A stretch of DNA of 64,000 nucleotides, from contig NC_044018.1 in assembly GCF_900496995.4 (NCBI RefSeq), positions 28,996,047-29,060,046 on the forward strand, read 5' to 3'. The position numbers and the translations under genes were made by a program. The stretch's first letter is position 1. Each line of letters begins with the position of its first letter. Source of the DNA: Aquila chrysaetos chrysaetos (lineage: Eukaryota; Chordata; Aves; Accipitriformes; Accipitridae). A model generated the notes under the pieces. That model was not told the DNA's origin, did not search any database, and worked only from the letters and a program-made list of their open reading frames with translations. Of this stretch, positions 10,263-58,865 are shown piece by piece.

Positions 10263-12696
10263 GGTGGATGGGCTGCAGAGTCACCAGCCGGGAAAATGGG
10301 AGGAAGGTTCCCTCTTCCTCCTCCTCCTCCTCTGGCAAAGGGAGGCTTGGCTCCTCTCCACCTGCTGCAAGGGATGCTGTGCACATCCCTGCTCCCAAAC
10401 CTCGCGGATGCTGTTTGCGCTTTGTGCCTTTGCTTTGTGCCTTTGCTTTGTGGTGCCGGAGCGAGGTTTCGGGTTCAGTGTTGGCTTTCAGAGGGACCTC
10501 CCGGCTCGGCCGCGGCTGGCGGCGGTTGTTTTTGTTGCCGAGCCCGGTGGTAGCCGGCACAGGGTTTCCATCTGTGAGCAAAGTCCCACGGCAGCAGGAT
10601 GGGGAGTCGGAGATGGGGAGCCCCTCGCTGGGCCTGTGCTGCAGCGTCCAAGCTGGTTATCCCACCTGGGATAACGGGGTCCAGCCATGCTCTGTCCATC
10701 CCAGCCAGGGAAAACGTTGGGCTTGGCCACGGGCTGGTCCTAGCTGGGATGTGCTGGCACAAAGAGGCAAGACGAATGCTTCCCAGCATCTCAGGTTATT
10801 AAAATGAATTTGCAGCTGGACTCTGACCTTTCAGAGTCTGGATTCCACAGAACTCATGAAACCTGCCTTCTTTCCCCAAATCCAGGCCAAGTCCCATGTG
10901 GAATGCATGGGGCTAACAGCGCCGGCGTTCCTAGCAGTCCTCCCCAGCCCAACCACGTGTGCCGCTCACCCGCTGTCCTCTTTGCTGGTGGGACATGCAC
11001 GAGCAATTCCTCCCACCCTGTTGGCCTGGTGCATCTGCCCTGGCTGCGTTTTCCTCCCAGGGAAACCTGGGGGATGGTCCCAGCTCCTCCGCGGACCCTC
11101 CTGGCACAGCGGGGCGATGCTGCCCAGACCTTCCCAAAAGATGCTCCCAAATCTTTTGGCAGAAGGGGCGGTGAGGATGGGGAGCCTTTCCAGGAGTGGC
11201 AGCAGCAAGATGATGGTGGCAGTGGTGTTAGTCCTGAAATGCGGCATCCTTAGAGAAGAATTTTCCTGTCATCAGTGCCAAACTGAACGTTACAGGGATG
11301 GGGTTGGCAAAACCCGTCTGGCACCATGTGCTCGTCGCTGCTTCTCCCATCAGGGCTGCAGGAGAAGGAACCCACTTTCACGCGGCAGCAGGAGCGGAGC
11401 AGCGAGCAGGGTTTGCTTGTTTGAGAGTAACCTTCTGTAGCAAGATTTAATAAGGGTATCGAGAAAAAGCGGTCTTGTTAGAAAAGCCAGTGTGATGGCT
11501 GCTGTCCCTGCCTGGGTTTGGTGTTTTCGTGCAGAATTTGTTCATTTTAGGGTTGGGTGCTGGGCTGGTAGCCGGGGGGTTTTGTGGGAAACTGGGTGGC
11601 TCTGAGCCTGTTTGATGCCACAGTTCAGCTCTCAACAAGGCAGAAACTCCTGGAACCCCCCCCTGCAAGTCCCTATGGAGTGGGATCAGGGTGGGGGGGC
11701 TGAGACCCTGGCATGGGGGGGGGGGAAGGACCCATCGTCACCCCAAAACCCCACCCCAGCGAGGCGGCTGCAGTGGGAGGTGTTTGCTCGGTGGGTTCGG
11801 GGCTCCGCAACCACATTTTCCCATCTTCTTATTTACGCTCCTGAAGGAGCTGCTCCCTTCCCTCCCTCCCCATTAGCCATCCTGGGGAGGTGGGATGCAT
11901 TTTGGAGTTGCAGTGCTGTGGCTTGCTGCCCATCACAGGCGTCTTGATTGGGGTCCTAAAAATCCTTGCGGCAGGATGAGACCCTCGGGCACTGGCACGT
12001 CCAGCAATTTGGCTGCTTGGAGGATGCTTGGAGGAAGCAAATGCCTCGCATTGCTGGGAGAGGCAGAAGGCAACAACGGAGGACGGAGCTCCATAGCGTG
12101 AGCCCGTGCCAACCTCCCGGCTGGGGAATTCCTCCTTCTCCTGGTCTTTGGTCCTTGTTGCTTCCTCCAGTCCCGACCACGACCCCGGCATAACCCTGCG
12201 GCCCAAGCCTCCGCGCTGGGGCTCTTTGGGGAGATATGGGGAAAAAAATCACAGCTTTATCAGCGCCCTGATTAAAAAGCGGGTGCGCTGGTGGTGCGTG
12301 GCTGCGGCCAGGGCTGCATTGCCACCTCGTGGTTATGGGGTCTGAGCCCGGTCCCCAAGCAAAACTGCTTTGGTTAAACTCAACTCTACTCCAGTTCCCA
12401 GTTTGGGGTGGGAGAGGGAAACGTAGGTTGCCAGTGGGGTGTGCGGGGGATCCGCACCCCCTCCTTGGGGAGGGAAAGGGGAGCTGCTGCCATCACTTTG
12501 GGGCCTTTGGGAGATGGGAAGAGGGTGGGGGAGATGCCCCAGGGGATCAGCGGCTGTTCCCCATCCCCGCTTTTGCAAACATGCTGGCAGGGAGGTGGGG
12601 ATGGCGGCTGCCGAGCCCGGACAAACCCAGCCCAGCCGGGACACAGGCAGGATGCCCCGTGGTGAGGAGGACGTAGGAAGCAAAGGCTGTCGTGGC

Positions 12697-12726
12697 TGGA
12701 CAGATGGGTGGATGGATGGACGGATG
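12697..12726 (+). repeat. TGGA-type microsatellite
   Basis: A short imperfect run of tggacaga, tggg, tggatggatggacgga units about 370 bases upstream of TMDD1. Confidence 0.85.
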
Positions 12727-13095
12727 TCACTGCTGATGGTGAAGGTGCCTTGAAGCACCTCACAGCATTAAATTTCCAGCCCTTTGGTTTGGCTCTGCTG
12801 GGAATCGAGGGACCATTTGGTGTGTCCCCATGTCCCTGTGCTGCGAGCGTTTGGTGCCCAAATGGACTGCTCGGATGGGCTGAACTGGGGAGAGGAGGGA
12901 TGCCAGGAGGAATGCTGGGCTGGAGGCAAGGAGCTGGGGTACAGTGGTGCAGACATGAGATGCTTAACCCTGGGTGGGGACGTGGGACAATGCGCTGGGG
13001 GACAGGGGATGTGTCCCCGGAACACGCCGGCTTGTGAGGTCAGACAGGAGGATCCGTGTTCCTGGGCCACCCCAATGCCAAGGGGCACCCAAGCG

Positions 13096-13786
13096 ATGCT
13101 GGCACCCGTAGGACTTATCCTGCTCTTGCTGGCAGTGGGCGGCGAGTGCGAGGACACGGTGGCGGCCAACGTGGGCCATCACACCATGAGCCGCATCGCC
13201 GAGCTGCTGTCCCCTTCGGAGTGCCGCCAGCTCCAGGGGTGGCTGGCGGGGCCCGATAAGGACCTGGGGGAGCAGGAGCTGGAGCAGCTCTCCGAGGAGA
13301 ACAACCCCATCCGTCCCCGCCGCCGCCGCCGCCGCGACCTTCGTGGCCTCGCGGGATGCTCGGAGGCCCTCCGGGACTGGCTGAGGACGGCAGGAGAGGT
13401 GATGACCTGGGACTGGCTGGCTCGTGGCCTCCACCAAATTGGGCGCCCCGACATCGCCCTGGAGCTGGGGAAAAACCTGAACCAGGACAGGAGCCTGGAG
13501 CTGCGGAGGAACGTGGAGGAGTACGGCCGCACCATGCAGCACCTCACCTCCTCCTTGCTGCTGGAGGGTGAACGGCACGGCGGGGCGCGGGGCAGGAGGG
13601 CCCCGGACGGGGACCTGGGGGACCTGCGCTTCGAGAGGCGGCTGCCCCCCCCCGTACACCCGCAGCCTCCTGGGCTGGGTTGGCCCTGTGGTCTTGGGCA
13701 TCCTGGGGGGCTTCCTCGCCTCCGTCCTCTTCGCCGTGGCCACCGTGTACTCCTGCCGCTGGACGCTGGGCTTGGATGCTACCTGA
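13096..13786 (+). CDS. TMDD1: Transmembrane and death-domain protein (TMDD1-like), frame broken at a C9 run
   Basis: A short intronless gene. The start at 13096 has a purine at -3 and leads straight into a signal peptide (MLAPVGLILLLLAVGG); an in-frame ATG at 13075 would add seven residues. Six consecutive arginines at residues 75-80 (PRRRRRRDL) form a possible furin-type site. Residues about 82-150 look like a death-fold domain (ALRDWLRTAGEVMTWDWL, then LHQIGRPDIALELGKNLN). Frame 1 is open to the C run at 13645-13653. The next conserved-looking part, YTRSLLGWVGPVVLGILGG then FLASVLFAVATVYSCRW, is a membrane helix (13679-13747) in the next frame, ending at a stop at 13786. Reading eight C instead of nine would join them into about 229 residues with a very short tail. 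This is probably an assembly or individual indel; a true break is possible. The symbol is from recollection of the human family, so it is moderately sure. Its function is unknown to me. Confidence 0.75.
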
Positions 13787-13847
13787 AATTGGGATGCCAC
13801 CCGAACTGGAGCACCTCCCAGAAGCTGCTAGAGGGAAAACAAGACCT

Positions 13848-13853
13848 AATAAA
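13848..13853 (+). terminator. TMDD1: Poly(A) signal AATAAA of the TMDD1-like gene
   Basis: A canonical AATAAA lies 62 bases after the stop at 13786 and is followed by GT-containing DNA. It supports the membrane-helix frame as the true 3' end of the gene. Confidence 0.75.
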
Positions 13854-15845
13854 GCCTCGTGGAGGGGCTGAGATCCAGAAACCGACCCTGTGTTTTCTCC
13901 TGGGCAGGGAAGGTCCCATCCTCGGCTTGGGTCCTGCTGCAGCATCCAGGGCTGGATGTCCACCAGCCATCCCCATCATCCCCGCCTGCACTGGAGATGT
14001 CCCTGGTTGTCGCTGGATGCCAGAGAGCCCTATGGCAAGGATGGAGCTGGGCAGAGCCCCCTTGGCCGTGTCCTTGCTGCAGCCCCAGAGTGGGGTGTCC
14101 CCATCTCCCTGCCTCCCCACCCCCCAGGCAGGGAGGGGACAAAAACTCTCTGCTGGGTTATTATGCTAAGCTAGCACCTGGGGTTAATTATTCATGGGAG
14201 AGAGGTTAATTATAATACCACTGACCTGATTCGGTGTTGCAGTAGAGGTGTTTTGTGCTGCTTGGAGTTGTCCTGGACGACAACCTTGGTTTTCCAGGAG
14301 CTGGGTGTGCCGAGGAGCCGTCCGAGCTGCTGACGGTCTGGGGGCTTCACTGCCTTCTTGGTCTGTCTCTTACTGCGGGTTTAGTTTTTTTCTCTCCATT
14401 TCTTAGCCTAAGAACTCCCGTGAAGTAACTAAAAACCACAGGCTGTGTGTTACAGCGAGGCTTGGATGGGGTTTGTGCTGCTGATGGGGCCAAGGAGGGC
14501 AGGATGCGACCCGCTGGAGAAAGCGGTTGCACAGGGAAAACTGCAAATATCTGAACGTTTGCACAGGGCGCTGAGATGCCTCGCTGGCTTTTCGTGTGTA
14601 CCTAGTCCTAAAAACACAAAAGCTGGAGGTCCCCAGGTGATGCTGCCACGGCTGGCTCTGCCCGGTGAGGGTCCCTGGGACCCTGCTGCAGCATCTCTGC
14701 TGTCCTGGAGCATCTGCGGCCTCTCCCTGCCACTGAAATCAAACCAGTACAACAAAAAGCGGTGTGCGTGGGGACTCAAAGTGCTTTGGATCTGATTATA
14801 GCCTTCTGCATTACTGTAATTAGAATTAAAACCTGTATTTTGTATCAAGAAATGGCTTGCATCAATCCAAGCAGCTAGCAGTGGCATGCAAGTATTGGAG
14901 GAGAAAGGGAAGGGCAAATAACAATGAGCGCAGCTTTAAAAGCCGAGTGAAACAGTTCACTATTTATGTAATACCTTTTTCTTTTTTTTTTTTTTTTCTT
15001 TTAAATGAAATTGTACCCACTGCCCTTAGAGAGTGCTGTTTCCTGAAGCACCAGCGCAGCCAGTTCCTGGCACAGAGATGCTCCTCTCAGGGCGGCTCCT
15101 GACCGTAAGTGAAGGTCAGGGCTCAGCGGCCGTCCCACTCGTGCTGCTGCCGGCCCCGGTGTGGGAATCGCAGCTCCGGGGGTGAAAGGCTGTTTTGCCA
15201 TCTGCCGCGCCGTCCTCCCGTGCTGCGGCACGTCTGCCTCGGCCACGGGAAGCCCGATGAGCAGCTCATAGCCCGGTGCTGGTGGGATGGTGGGGATCGG
15301 AGCTCGGAGGATGCTGTGTCTGATGGTGTTAGAGCTGTAAGGGATGAGGGCGTTTACTCTGGAGCGGAAGGAGGGGTGGTCCCAAAAGCCAAAGATGCTG
15401 CTCAGGGGTTGCAGATCTCCCTGGAGCAGCATGCATTTGCAGGGGTAGGCTAATGCAAGGAAGCATGTGCAGAGCAGTTGTGGCAGAATATGTCCCCTAA
15501 TGCAATTTAGCACTTGGCCTCCCTAAAACAAGAAAAGCCTGAATATGGCCTGCCAGGGCTGGTATGAGCTTTGTGTTGAGACCGTGGGGGTTTCAAAGCT
15601 GTGACTCTTCCCCCCAGATGAGGAGCTCGGGTGCTCCTTCAGGGCAGGGGCTGGGTCTGGACGTCCGTGCTTCAGATCAGCCTGGCTTTGTAAAGCCACT
15701 GCAGGAGTCCTGCCTCCGCTGTTGGTTTCTACTCCAGAAGTGATGACCTGCCTGAGCCGAGGACGGTGGACTTTCAGGGATGCGGGGCGGGTGGTTGCTG
15801 CTGTGCAAAGGTAACAGAATGACAGGGCAGCCAGGAGAAGTTGTT
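13854..15845. other. Intergenic region between TMDD1 and the SCN8A 3' end
   Basis: No gene recognised. Two AT-richer blocks, near 14160-14230 (repeated gttaatta words) and 14790-15000 (ttactgtaattagaattaaaa and an AT-rich run with a T16 tract), contrast with GC-rich surroundings and may be constrained or may be 3'-end related. Nothing specific can be claimed. Confidence 0.5.
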
Positions 15846-15866
15846 AAAACAAGATGGCCATACCTC

Positions 15867-15872
15867 TTTATT
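15867..15872 (-). terminator. SCN8A: Distal candidate poly(A) signal of SCN8A
   Basis: AATAAA on the minus strand, followed downstream by a T/G-containing stretch and then a change to GC-rich DNA. It would give a 3'UTR of about 5.6 kb. Confidence 0.5.
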
Positions 15873-16227
15873 GCAAATTCCAAAGTAAAAAGATGTACAG
15901 TACAAAGGAACTCAAAAGTTCAGACATTGAACTCCCAGCCCGCTGTTTTATCACGTTCCTCCTCCCTCCCTCCCCCAGCCGGCTTCATCCTCCTCCTTTC
16001 TTCATGTGAGACAGAACAGAGAATAAAACCTAGGAGCAAAAGTGGGGAGCAAGTACAGCACAGGGCAAAAAAACAGTGTCATGAACAGGTTATGCAAAGG
16101 GAAAAGACAGCTCTGGCCCCGACAGTGGGAAGGCGGGTGGCTGGAGCTGTGCGGTTCAGAAGGACGATTGTAGCAGCATTTTTGTCACACCCCCCCAGCG
16201 CCCAGCTCAGGCTGCGCACACCTCCGT

Positions 16228-16345
16228 GCCTGTGATTCTCGGTGCATTACACTTGGTTGCTAATTAAGCCTCACAACACCCCTGTGAGGTAGGGAATGAG
16301 ACACCCAATTTACAGATGGGTAGAACTGGGACAGGAGGCGGGAGG
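16228..16345 (+). repeat. MIR-type SINE relic
   Basis: The run taattaagcctcacaacacc, then tgtgaggtaggg, then aatttacagatgggtagaac matches the MIR core/tail pattern (CCTCACAACAACCCTATGAGGTAGG, then ATTTTACAGATGAGG) with the divergence expected of an ancient copy. Confidence 0.75.
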
Positions 16346-17718
16346 GAGTCCTCCTTCCCTGTGCCCTGCGCCGAGCACGAGGCTGCGCTCTGCTTGCTGT
16401 AGCAGACACCCCCATGCACATACACGCCTCTATAAAATTACAACATGCAGCAAACTGGCAAAGGGGAAATGATTTTTTTTCTTTAATTTGACTTGTTTTT
16501 GAAAAAAAATAAATCAAACCAGTGTTGTTGTCTTTGTGCGACACATTGACCCGGTGAGGTGCAGGACAGCACAACCACGCTCTGTCTTGCAGTGCCAGTG
16601 GTTTGCTTGCACTAGCTGGCCCTAACTGAGCAGCAAAATTCACATTTGTTTGATAAATTGGACCAAAACTCTAATAGTAAAAATAATTTCAAAGTGCTAT
16701 CCTCAGCCATTTGACTTGCAACTTCAGGTTAAATCCTGCTCTCCTAACGAGGCAGAGGCAATACCTGCAGCTCATGCCCTGCTCAGCCCTTTGGGTCAAA
16801 ACTGGGAAAAGCTGGATGGGACGATGGGCTGATGGTGGGGCGTGGGTGTACGGGTCGCCTGCTGCTGGCTGCAGCCCCAATTTAGGGCCCTTCAGCACCC
16901 TTGAGCAGCAGGACCCCACACTTGTACCCCAAGCACGGGTAAGGTCCCCACTGACCAGCCCTTGTCACTGCACGGGGGACCCCGCTGGATACGTACTGAT
17001 TTTGGAGAAAGCAAGCTGAGAACAGGGACGTGAAGTTGTGGTTTTGCGGTGACGTGCCCAAGCGAGGGTTGCAGCGAGAGGTTCCCCCAGCCCTGTCCGT
17101 GCACGGGAGCTGCTGGCTCCCGACCTGCCCGGCCGCAGCTGCGCTGATGTTCGGAAGGGAACATCATGATGATGGGGAAGGGTTCGCTGGCGATTCTAGA
17201 TCTGCTTTGGCTCATCTTTTTAAGTGACTTTTAGTGCCGGTGAGAGGGGCTGCAAGGTTAAGCCCTGCAGACTGAAGTCTCCTCCCTTGCCAGAGCAGGT
17301 CCAACGTGGGCGGCAGCAGCAGAGCCGTCCCCCGTGCGTGGAGCAAGGGACGCGTCCGTGTCGCGCTGCAGCTCGACCTGCCGAAGGGCACCTACTTGCC
17401 CCGGAGACAGGAGCCCCGTGCAGACGCTGATCCCCCGACAGCATCGGTCCCCACGGACCCAGCGCGGGCAGCTCGGGACGGAGAGGAAGGCTGAGCTGTG
17501 TTTGCCAGGCACCCGCGGTGACCCAGCACCCAATAACAGACCAAACTCCCTTCCAGCAGCTTCTACTGCAGCTTACTCTGCTCTCTTCTGCATGGTTTGG
17601 ATAAAAACTAAAAAAGCCTTGAAGGAAGGATGGAGGAGATGGAGGGGAAGGAGAATGCAACCAGTCAAATAATTGGGACACCAAGACAACCTTACCTTGT
17701 ACAGTGAAAAGGGTAACA

Positions 17719-17729
17719 TTTATTTTATT
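17719..17729 (-). terminator. SCN8A: Proximal candidate poly(A) signals of SCN8A (two overlapping)
   Basis: Two AATAAA hexamers overlap by one base on the minus strand (17719-17724 and 17724-17729). A GT-rich stretch (ggttgtcttggtgtc) follows at the expected distance, so cleavage near 17700 is likely. Confidence 0.6.
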
Positions 17730-20700
17730 TTCTTTTGGCTTATAGTAACGTAATTGTTAATCATGTTGGGTAAGATCATTATGAGCCACCATGCAATTTC
17801 TAATACACTAATCTTCACTATTGATCTTTTACAGCTTTAACATTTTTTTTTTTTTTGCGGCAGAAAATAATTCAAACTTGGGTGTGGCCTCTATGTAACA
17901 TCATGGTTTTATTTTAATTTGTTTTGTTCAACATTGGCTTCTATATTTAAAAAAAAAAAGGTGAACAGGAAAAGTGAATAAAGCAGATTGAATTGGTATT
18001 TCTTTATCGCTCTTCCCCTCTGCTCTTTGAAGAACACAGTCACAAATTAACCCAAAAGGGAGGATTTTATAAGTGGGGGAGGGAAGAGAGCAACTTGTTG
18101 TAGTCTTGATATTTGGCTATGTCTTTTTAATTGACAACACCACCCTTGCTTTATTCCCACAACCCTGGATTGGGAACATAAATTCTGTGCACGCATTTGA
18201 ATTTGGAGATTTGCACGATACGAATGTCCCTAATGCTCTTTGACCAAAGTTTCCTCTCTGTCTTTGGCTTCACCCAGTGAAGGTGCACAGAAATGCAGAT
18301 CCATTGCTTTCAGCACCTGTGAGCTGCGGCTGATGGAAATATCTGCCCTAGGGAGGAAACTAAGAGAGAAAAACAAACCAAAAAAAAAAATCCCCCCGAA
18401 ACTTTTCTTTGAGCAGAAGGACCGACTCCAGATAACAAACAGTTGAAGAAACTGCTCATTCCTGTTCTTTCTCAGCAATGCTGACTGACAATGCCACTGG
18501 CCTCTTGCATTTAATACAGATCTAATGTTAAAAAAATAAATATATATACATAGTTTAAAGGGACTTTTTAAAGTACTTGAGTAGCTTAATGGAATTGCCA
18601 GCACGAACACTAAATGTACCAAGCTCCACCTACGAGTCAATAGCCCAGCTTAAGAACAATTATGAAGTTTAGCCAAATCTTGCATAGAAGTGGTCAACTT
18701 ATTGCACATTGGAACCCAAAAATATATACTTTTGCTGTTGCAAAGACCATTTGCAATAAAGCTTTTTTTTTTTTTTTAAATTTTTTTTGGGGTGGGGGGG
18801 TAGGGTTTTGTTTGTCTTTTTTTTTTTTTTTTTTTTCTTTTCTTTAGGGGATGTTTACTGGCTATCTAAAGTCTAAGGAAAACAGAAAAATATTAAAAAA
18901 ATAAAAATAAACATGGACAATGGCATAAGCCAGAAGCCATTCTATTATTTTTGTAGTTCTTTGTATTTACAAAAAGGCATGCCGATAAAATAAAATGATA
19001 TATTACAGTATTTATAATATTCTCTTAAAAAGTTCAACCACACTTTTCAGCTATTTTTTCTTTTTTTTTTTTTTTGTGCTGTTTACAATGTAGCCTGTAC
19101 ATATGTATGTAGTTTTTCTTTGTTATTATACATCATATCTTAGGAGCAACTGGGGCAAGAGCTGACAGGATAGAAAAGGTTCCTTGCTGTGTTCCTGGGT
19201 GCAGCAGAACTGCTCCACTGACATGGCGATGGCTAGGCTGTGCGTCGAGGACGCCGGACGTGGCACAGATGGCTGCTGGATGGCTTCCTGCTTGGTTTTG
19301 TTGTTTGTTTTTTTTAAGTGACTCCTGTAATTTTCTGGGTTGTGAGATTATGCAAACCGAGATTCATCCTGCCATCAAGTTCTGTTGTCTTGGGGTTTGG
19401 GGTTTTTTTTTTCCTGCTATTCTGGGTACCCTTAATTTGGTCCGCATTCAAACGCCCGCGCTCAACCTCAGCACCTCCCGGTCGAGGCAAGCAGCAGCAC
19501 TGACCCCTCGCTTCTCCTTCCAGCCGCCGGCAGAAAAGCACCCGTGCTGCGGCGCTGCCGTCCTACCCTGTAAGAATACCCACGCTGGCCCTGAAGAAAA
19601 ACATCTCAACCAGTGCAATGGCTGAGAGCTGGCTTAGTCATGAGGACACCATGAAAACAGGATCTGGGGATGTCTGAGTCTTGGTCATTGAGAAAAAGAA
19701 ATGTTTGGACTTGGCTCGTGATGTTTCTGTGGCATTATTTACTGCTGCAGCGAGAAGACTAGGCAAGAGGTAGCTCCGATTCCTACCCAACCTGCGGGGC
19801 CATTTTAGTCGTTGCTCTATGAAAGCGTAAGAAATGGGAAGAACGTGAAGGCACCCGACAGCCGGCTCTCCACCCTGCACCCTGGGACGTGGCCCTTCCT
19901 GTGCTGCGTCTTGTTAAAAACCCTCGTGGCTACAGAAGCGAGAAAACCCATGCAGCAACAAAGTGCAGAGCTGCAAAAAAACTAGTACCAAGGGAGGAAG
20001 GGTTCAGGGTTTCGGAAAGCCACCCATGGCTCTGCATCCCACCCGGAGGAGGAATCCTGATGGACAACTGAACGCTGTGAGGCATGTCCCCGTCCCCCAG
20101 CCCTGCTAGTGGGATCGCTTTGGGTAAGCTCCCCAAATTTCTACCAGTAGAGATAACATGCTACTTTTTTCAGCACTCATCTCTACAAAAAAAAAAAAAA
20201 AAGTGTCTATGCTGCAGGATGGAGACTGAATAATAATTAATATTAATGATAAATATTGCAGGATACAAATGAACTTACTGACTGGTATTTAAGCCCTAGA
20301 TTTTGGTTTTACAGTGACATAGTATAACAAGCCATTCTCAGTTTTTATCATCTCCCCTTGGATGAGGTCCAGAGCAGCATTTAGTTTTGTTATATTTCAG
20401 TGTGCAAAAAAGGATGGCTGTATGGAAAAAAAAAAAAAAAAGACAAGTTGTTAAACATACACACACAATTATTTCATCTGCTTGTTTCTTTTTGTTGTTT
20501 GTTTTTTTTTTTTTTCTCCTACTGGCGGGTCTATGAAAGATCGCTAAGAACTGGGAAGTATTGGTGAAGGGCATGATTATTGTTAAAAGTTTCTCCAAAT
20601 ACAGTGTACGGTAGTCAGTGGAGTGCCTCAAATTTATGGCTTAACACACTGCTGTGGACAGATTATTGAGTGTCTTGTGGTTTAATGGTTCCTCATGCAT

Positions 20701-21477
20701 GGTTCCTGGTCACGGCATGCCATCATGCAAATCGTTTCTATGCATTGAACGAGCACTTTTTTGGGGGGAATCAGCCTGAGCTGTCTCCAGGCTGAAGGTA
20801 CCCAATTACCCCATCTCCCAAACCAAGTAAAGCCCATGTAGAAAGTAGAATGCAGATAATAAATATCAAATAAACTATGACAATTAAATGGCATGGGCTA
20901 AATGGGTGGTTTGTTTCTTTTCTCCTTTTTTTTTGTTTTACTTGTTTTAACTTTTTTCTTTTTTTCTTTTTTTTCTTTTTTTTTTTTTTGCTGCTTAACT
21001 AAATGCAAATCTAGTTTTGCATGAACAAACCCTTTAACATTGTGACTTCTGGGTTTTCTTTCAATAATAATCAACAAAATGGGAAAATAAAATCCATTTT
21101 TGGCTGCTTTGGAAAATACATGAATCCCAGCAGCAGGTTTTGTTTCTGTGTGTGTGTGTTTTATTTTGCTTGTTTGTCCTAAGTTGCATTGACTGATGTG
21201 GAACATGCAGTATCCACCTGCCCAAACAATAGAAAATCCTTTTTTTTTTTTTTTTTTTCCTTTTTTGTGTTTAAATGTTTGTTTACAAGGGTCCTTTAAA
21301 CAGGTGGTAGGTCACTGCTTTAGATGCAACGCTGTCACACAGTAAGCAGACTATGTTTGGTATAAGATCTTCAGGTAAGTGTCTCCACAGCTGTTCTGTA
21401 TTGATATATTTCATGAAGTTTGTAAACAATCTTTTCACTTGCAAATATTTTAATTTGTACAATTCTATTATTTTGTC

Positions 21478-58482
<37,005 letters not shown>

Positions 58483-58754
58483 CTGTAGAGAAACAAAGAG
58501 AGAGAGAGACAGAGAGAGTTAATGCATGAAAATCAAAGCATGAATTGTACTAAAAGACGAACAACTTCCATGGTAAAAAATAGCATTTTTTGCTTTTTTA
58601 AAGAATAATCTCCTTTATGAAGCTCCCATTAGGGTAAAACATACCTCCCAGTACATCATGAATAATTCCACTCCAAACCATCCATTTTACTAGACACCTC
58701 AGAGCAGAAGCAAAATCTCCCATCCAAGAGTGCATATCTTCATCACGCAAGTGT

Positions 58755-58865
58755 AGAAACACTATTATCTCTATCTAACAGTTAAGAACCGAGGCCCAAA
58801 GCAACTAAGGACCACAAATTCAGGAGCACAACTGGCAGCTGAACCCAGACTTCACGCCATCGCCC
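58755..58865 (+). repeat. MIR-type SINE relic
   Basis: cactattatctctatctaac, then agttaagaaccgaggcccaa, then ctggcagctgaacccagact follows the MIR pattern, with the RCACAGCTGGNANNTGAACCCAG end well kept. Confidence 0.75.

Larger units (their letters stand above)
8481..13074. other. Intergenic region FIGNL2-TMDD1
   Basis: About 4.6 kb of GC-rich DNA with long G and C runs (for example C17 near 9451) and no gene I can support. Many overlapping open frames on both strands are chance products of high GC. The individual structures seen here, a minisatellite, an AT-richer block and a TGGA repeat, are listed separately. Confidence 0.55.
15846..21477 (-). other. SCN8A: SCN8A 3'UTR (predicted, up to about 5.6 kb)
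   Basis: The DNA beyond the SCN8A stop is AT-rich, full of A/T runs, and free of coding frames of note. Minus-strand poly(A) hexamers near 17719-17729 and at 15867-15872 give two candidate ends, about 3.8 and 5.6 kb after the stop. A long 3'UTR of this order matches what I recall of mammalian SCN8A mRNAs. An old MIR relic at 16228-16345 is embedded in the distal part. Confidence 0.6.

Noticed and set aside
10246..10807. Overlapping open frames of 100-180 residues on both strands
   Set aside because: Mutually overlapping and without domain; chance frames in GC-rich DNA.
12784..13095. N-terminal extension of the TMDD1-like frame
   Set aside because: The upstream residues are unlike a signal peptide lead-in and not family-like; the ATG at 13096 with purine at -3 directly precedes the hydrophobic core.
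13640..13660. Programmed ribosomal frameshift at the C run
   Set aside because: No slippery heptamer plus pseudoknot pattern was evident, and a homopolymer indel explains it more simply.
12964..13800. 278-residue open frame antisense to the TMDD1-like gene
   Set aside because: No recognisable domain; the sense strand encodes a signal peptide, death fold and membrane helix.
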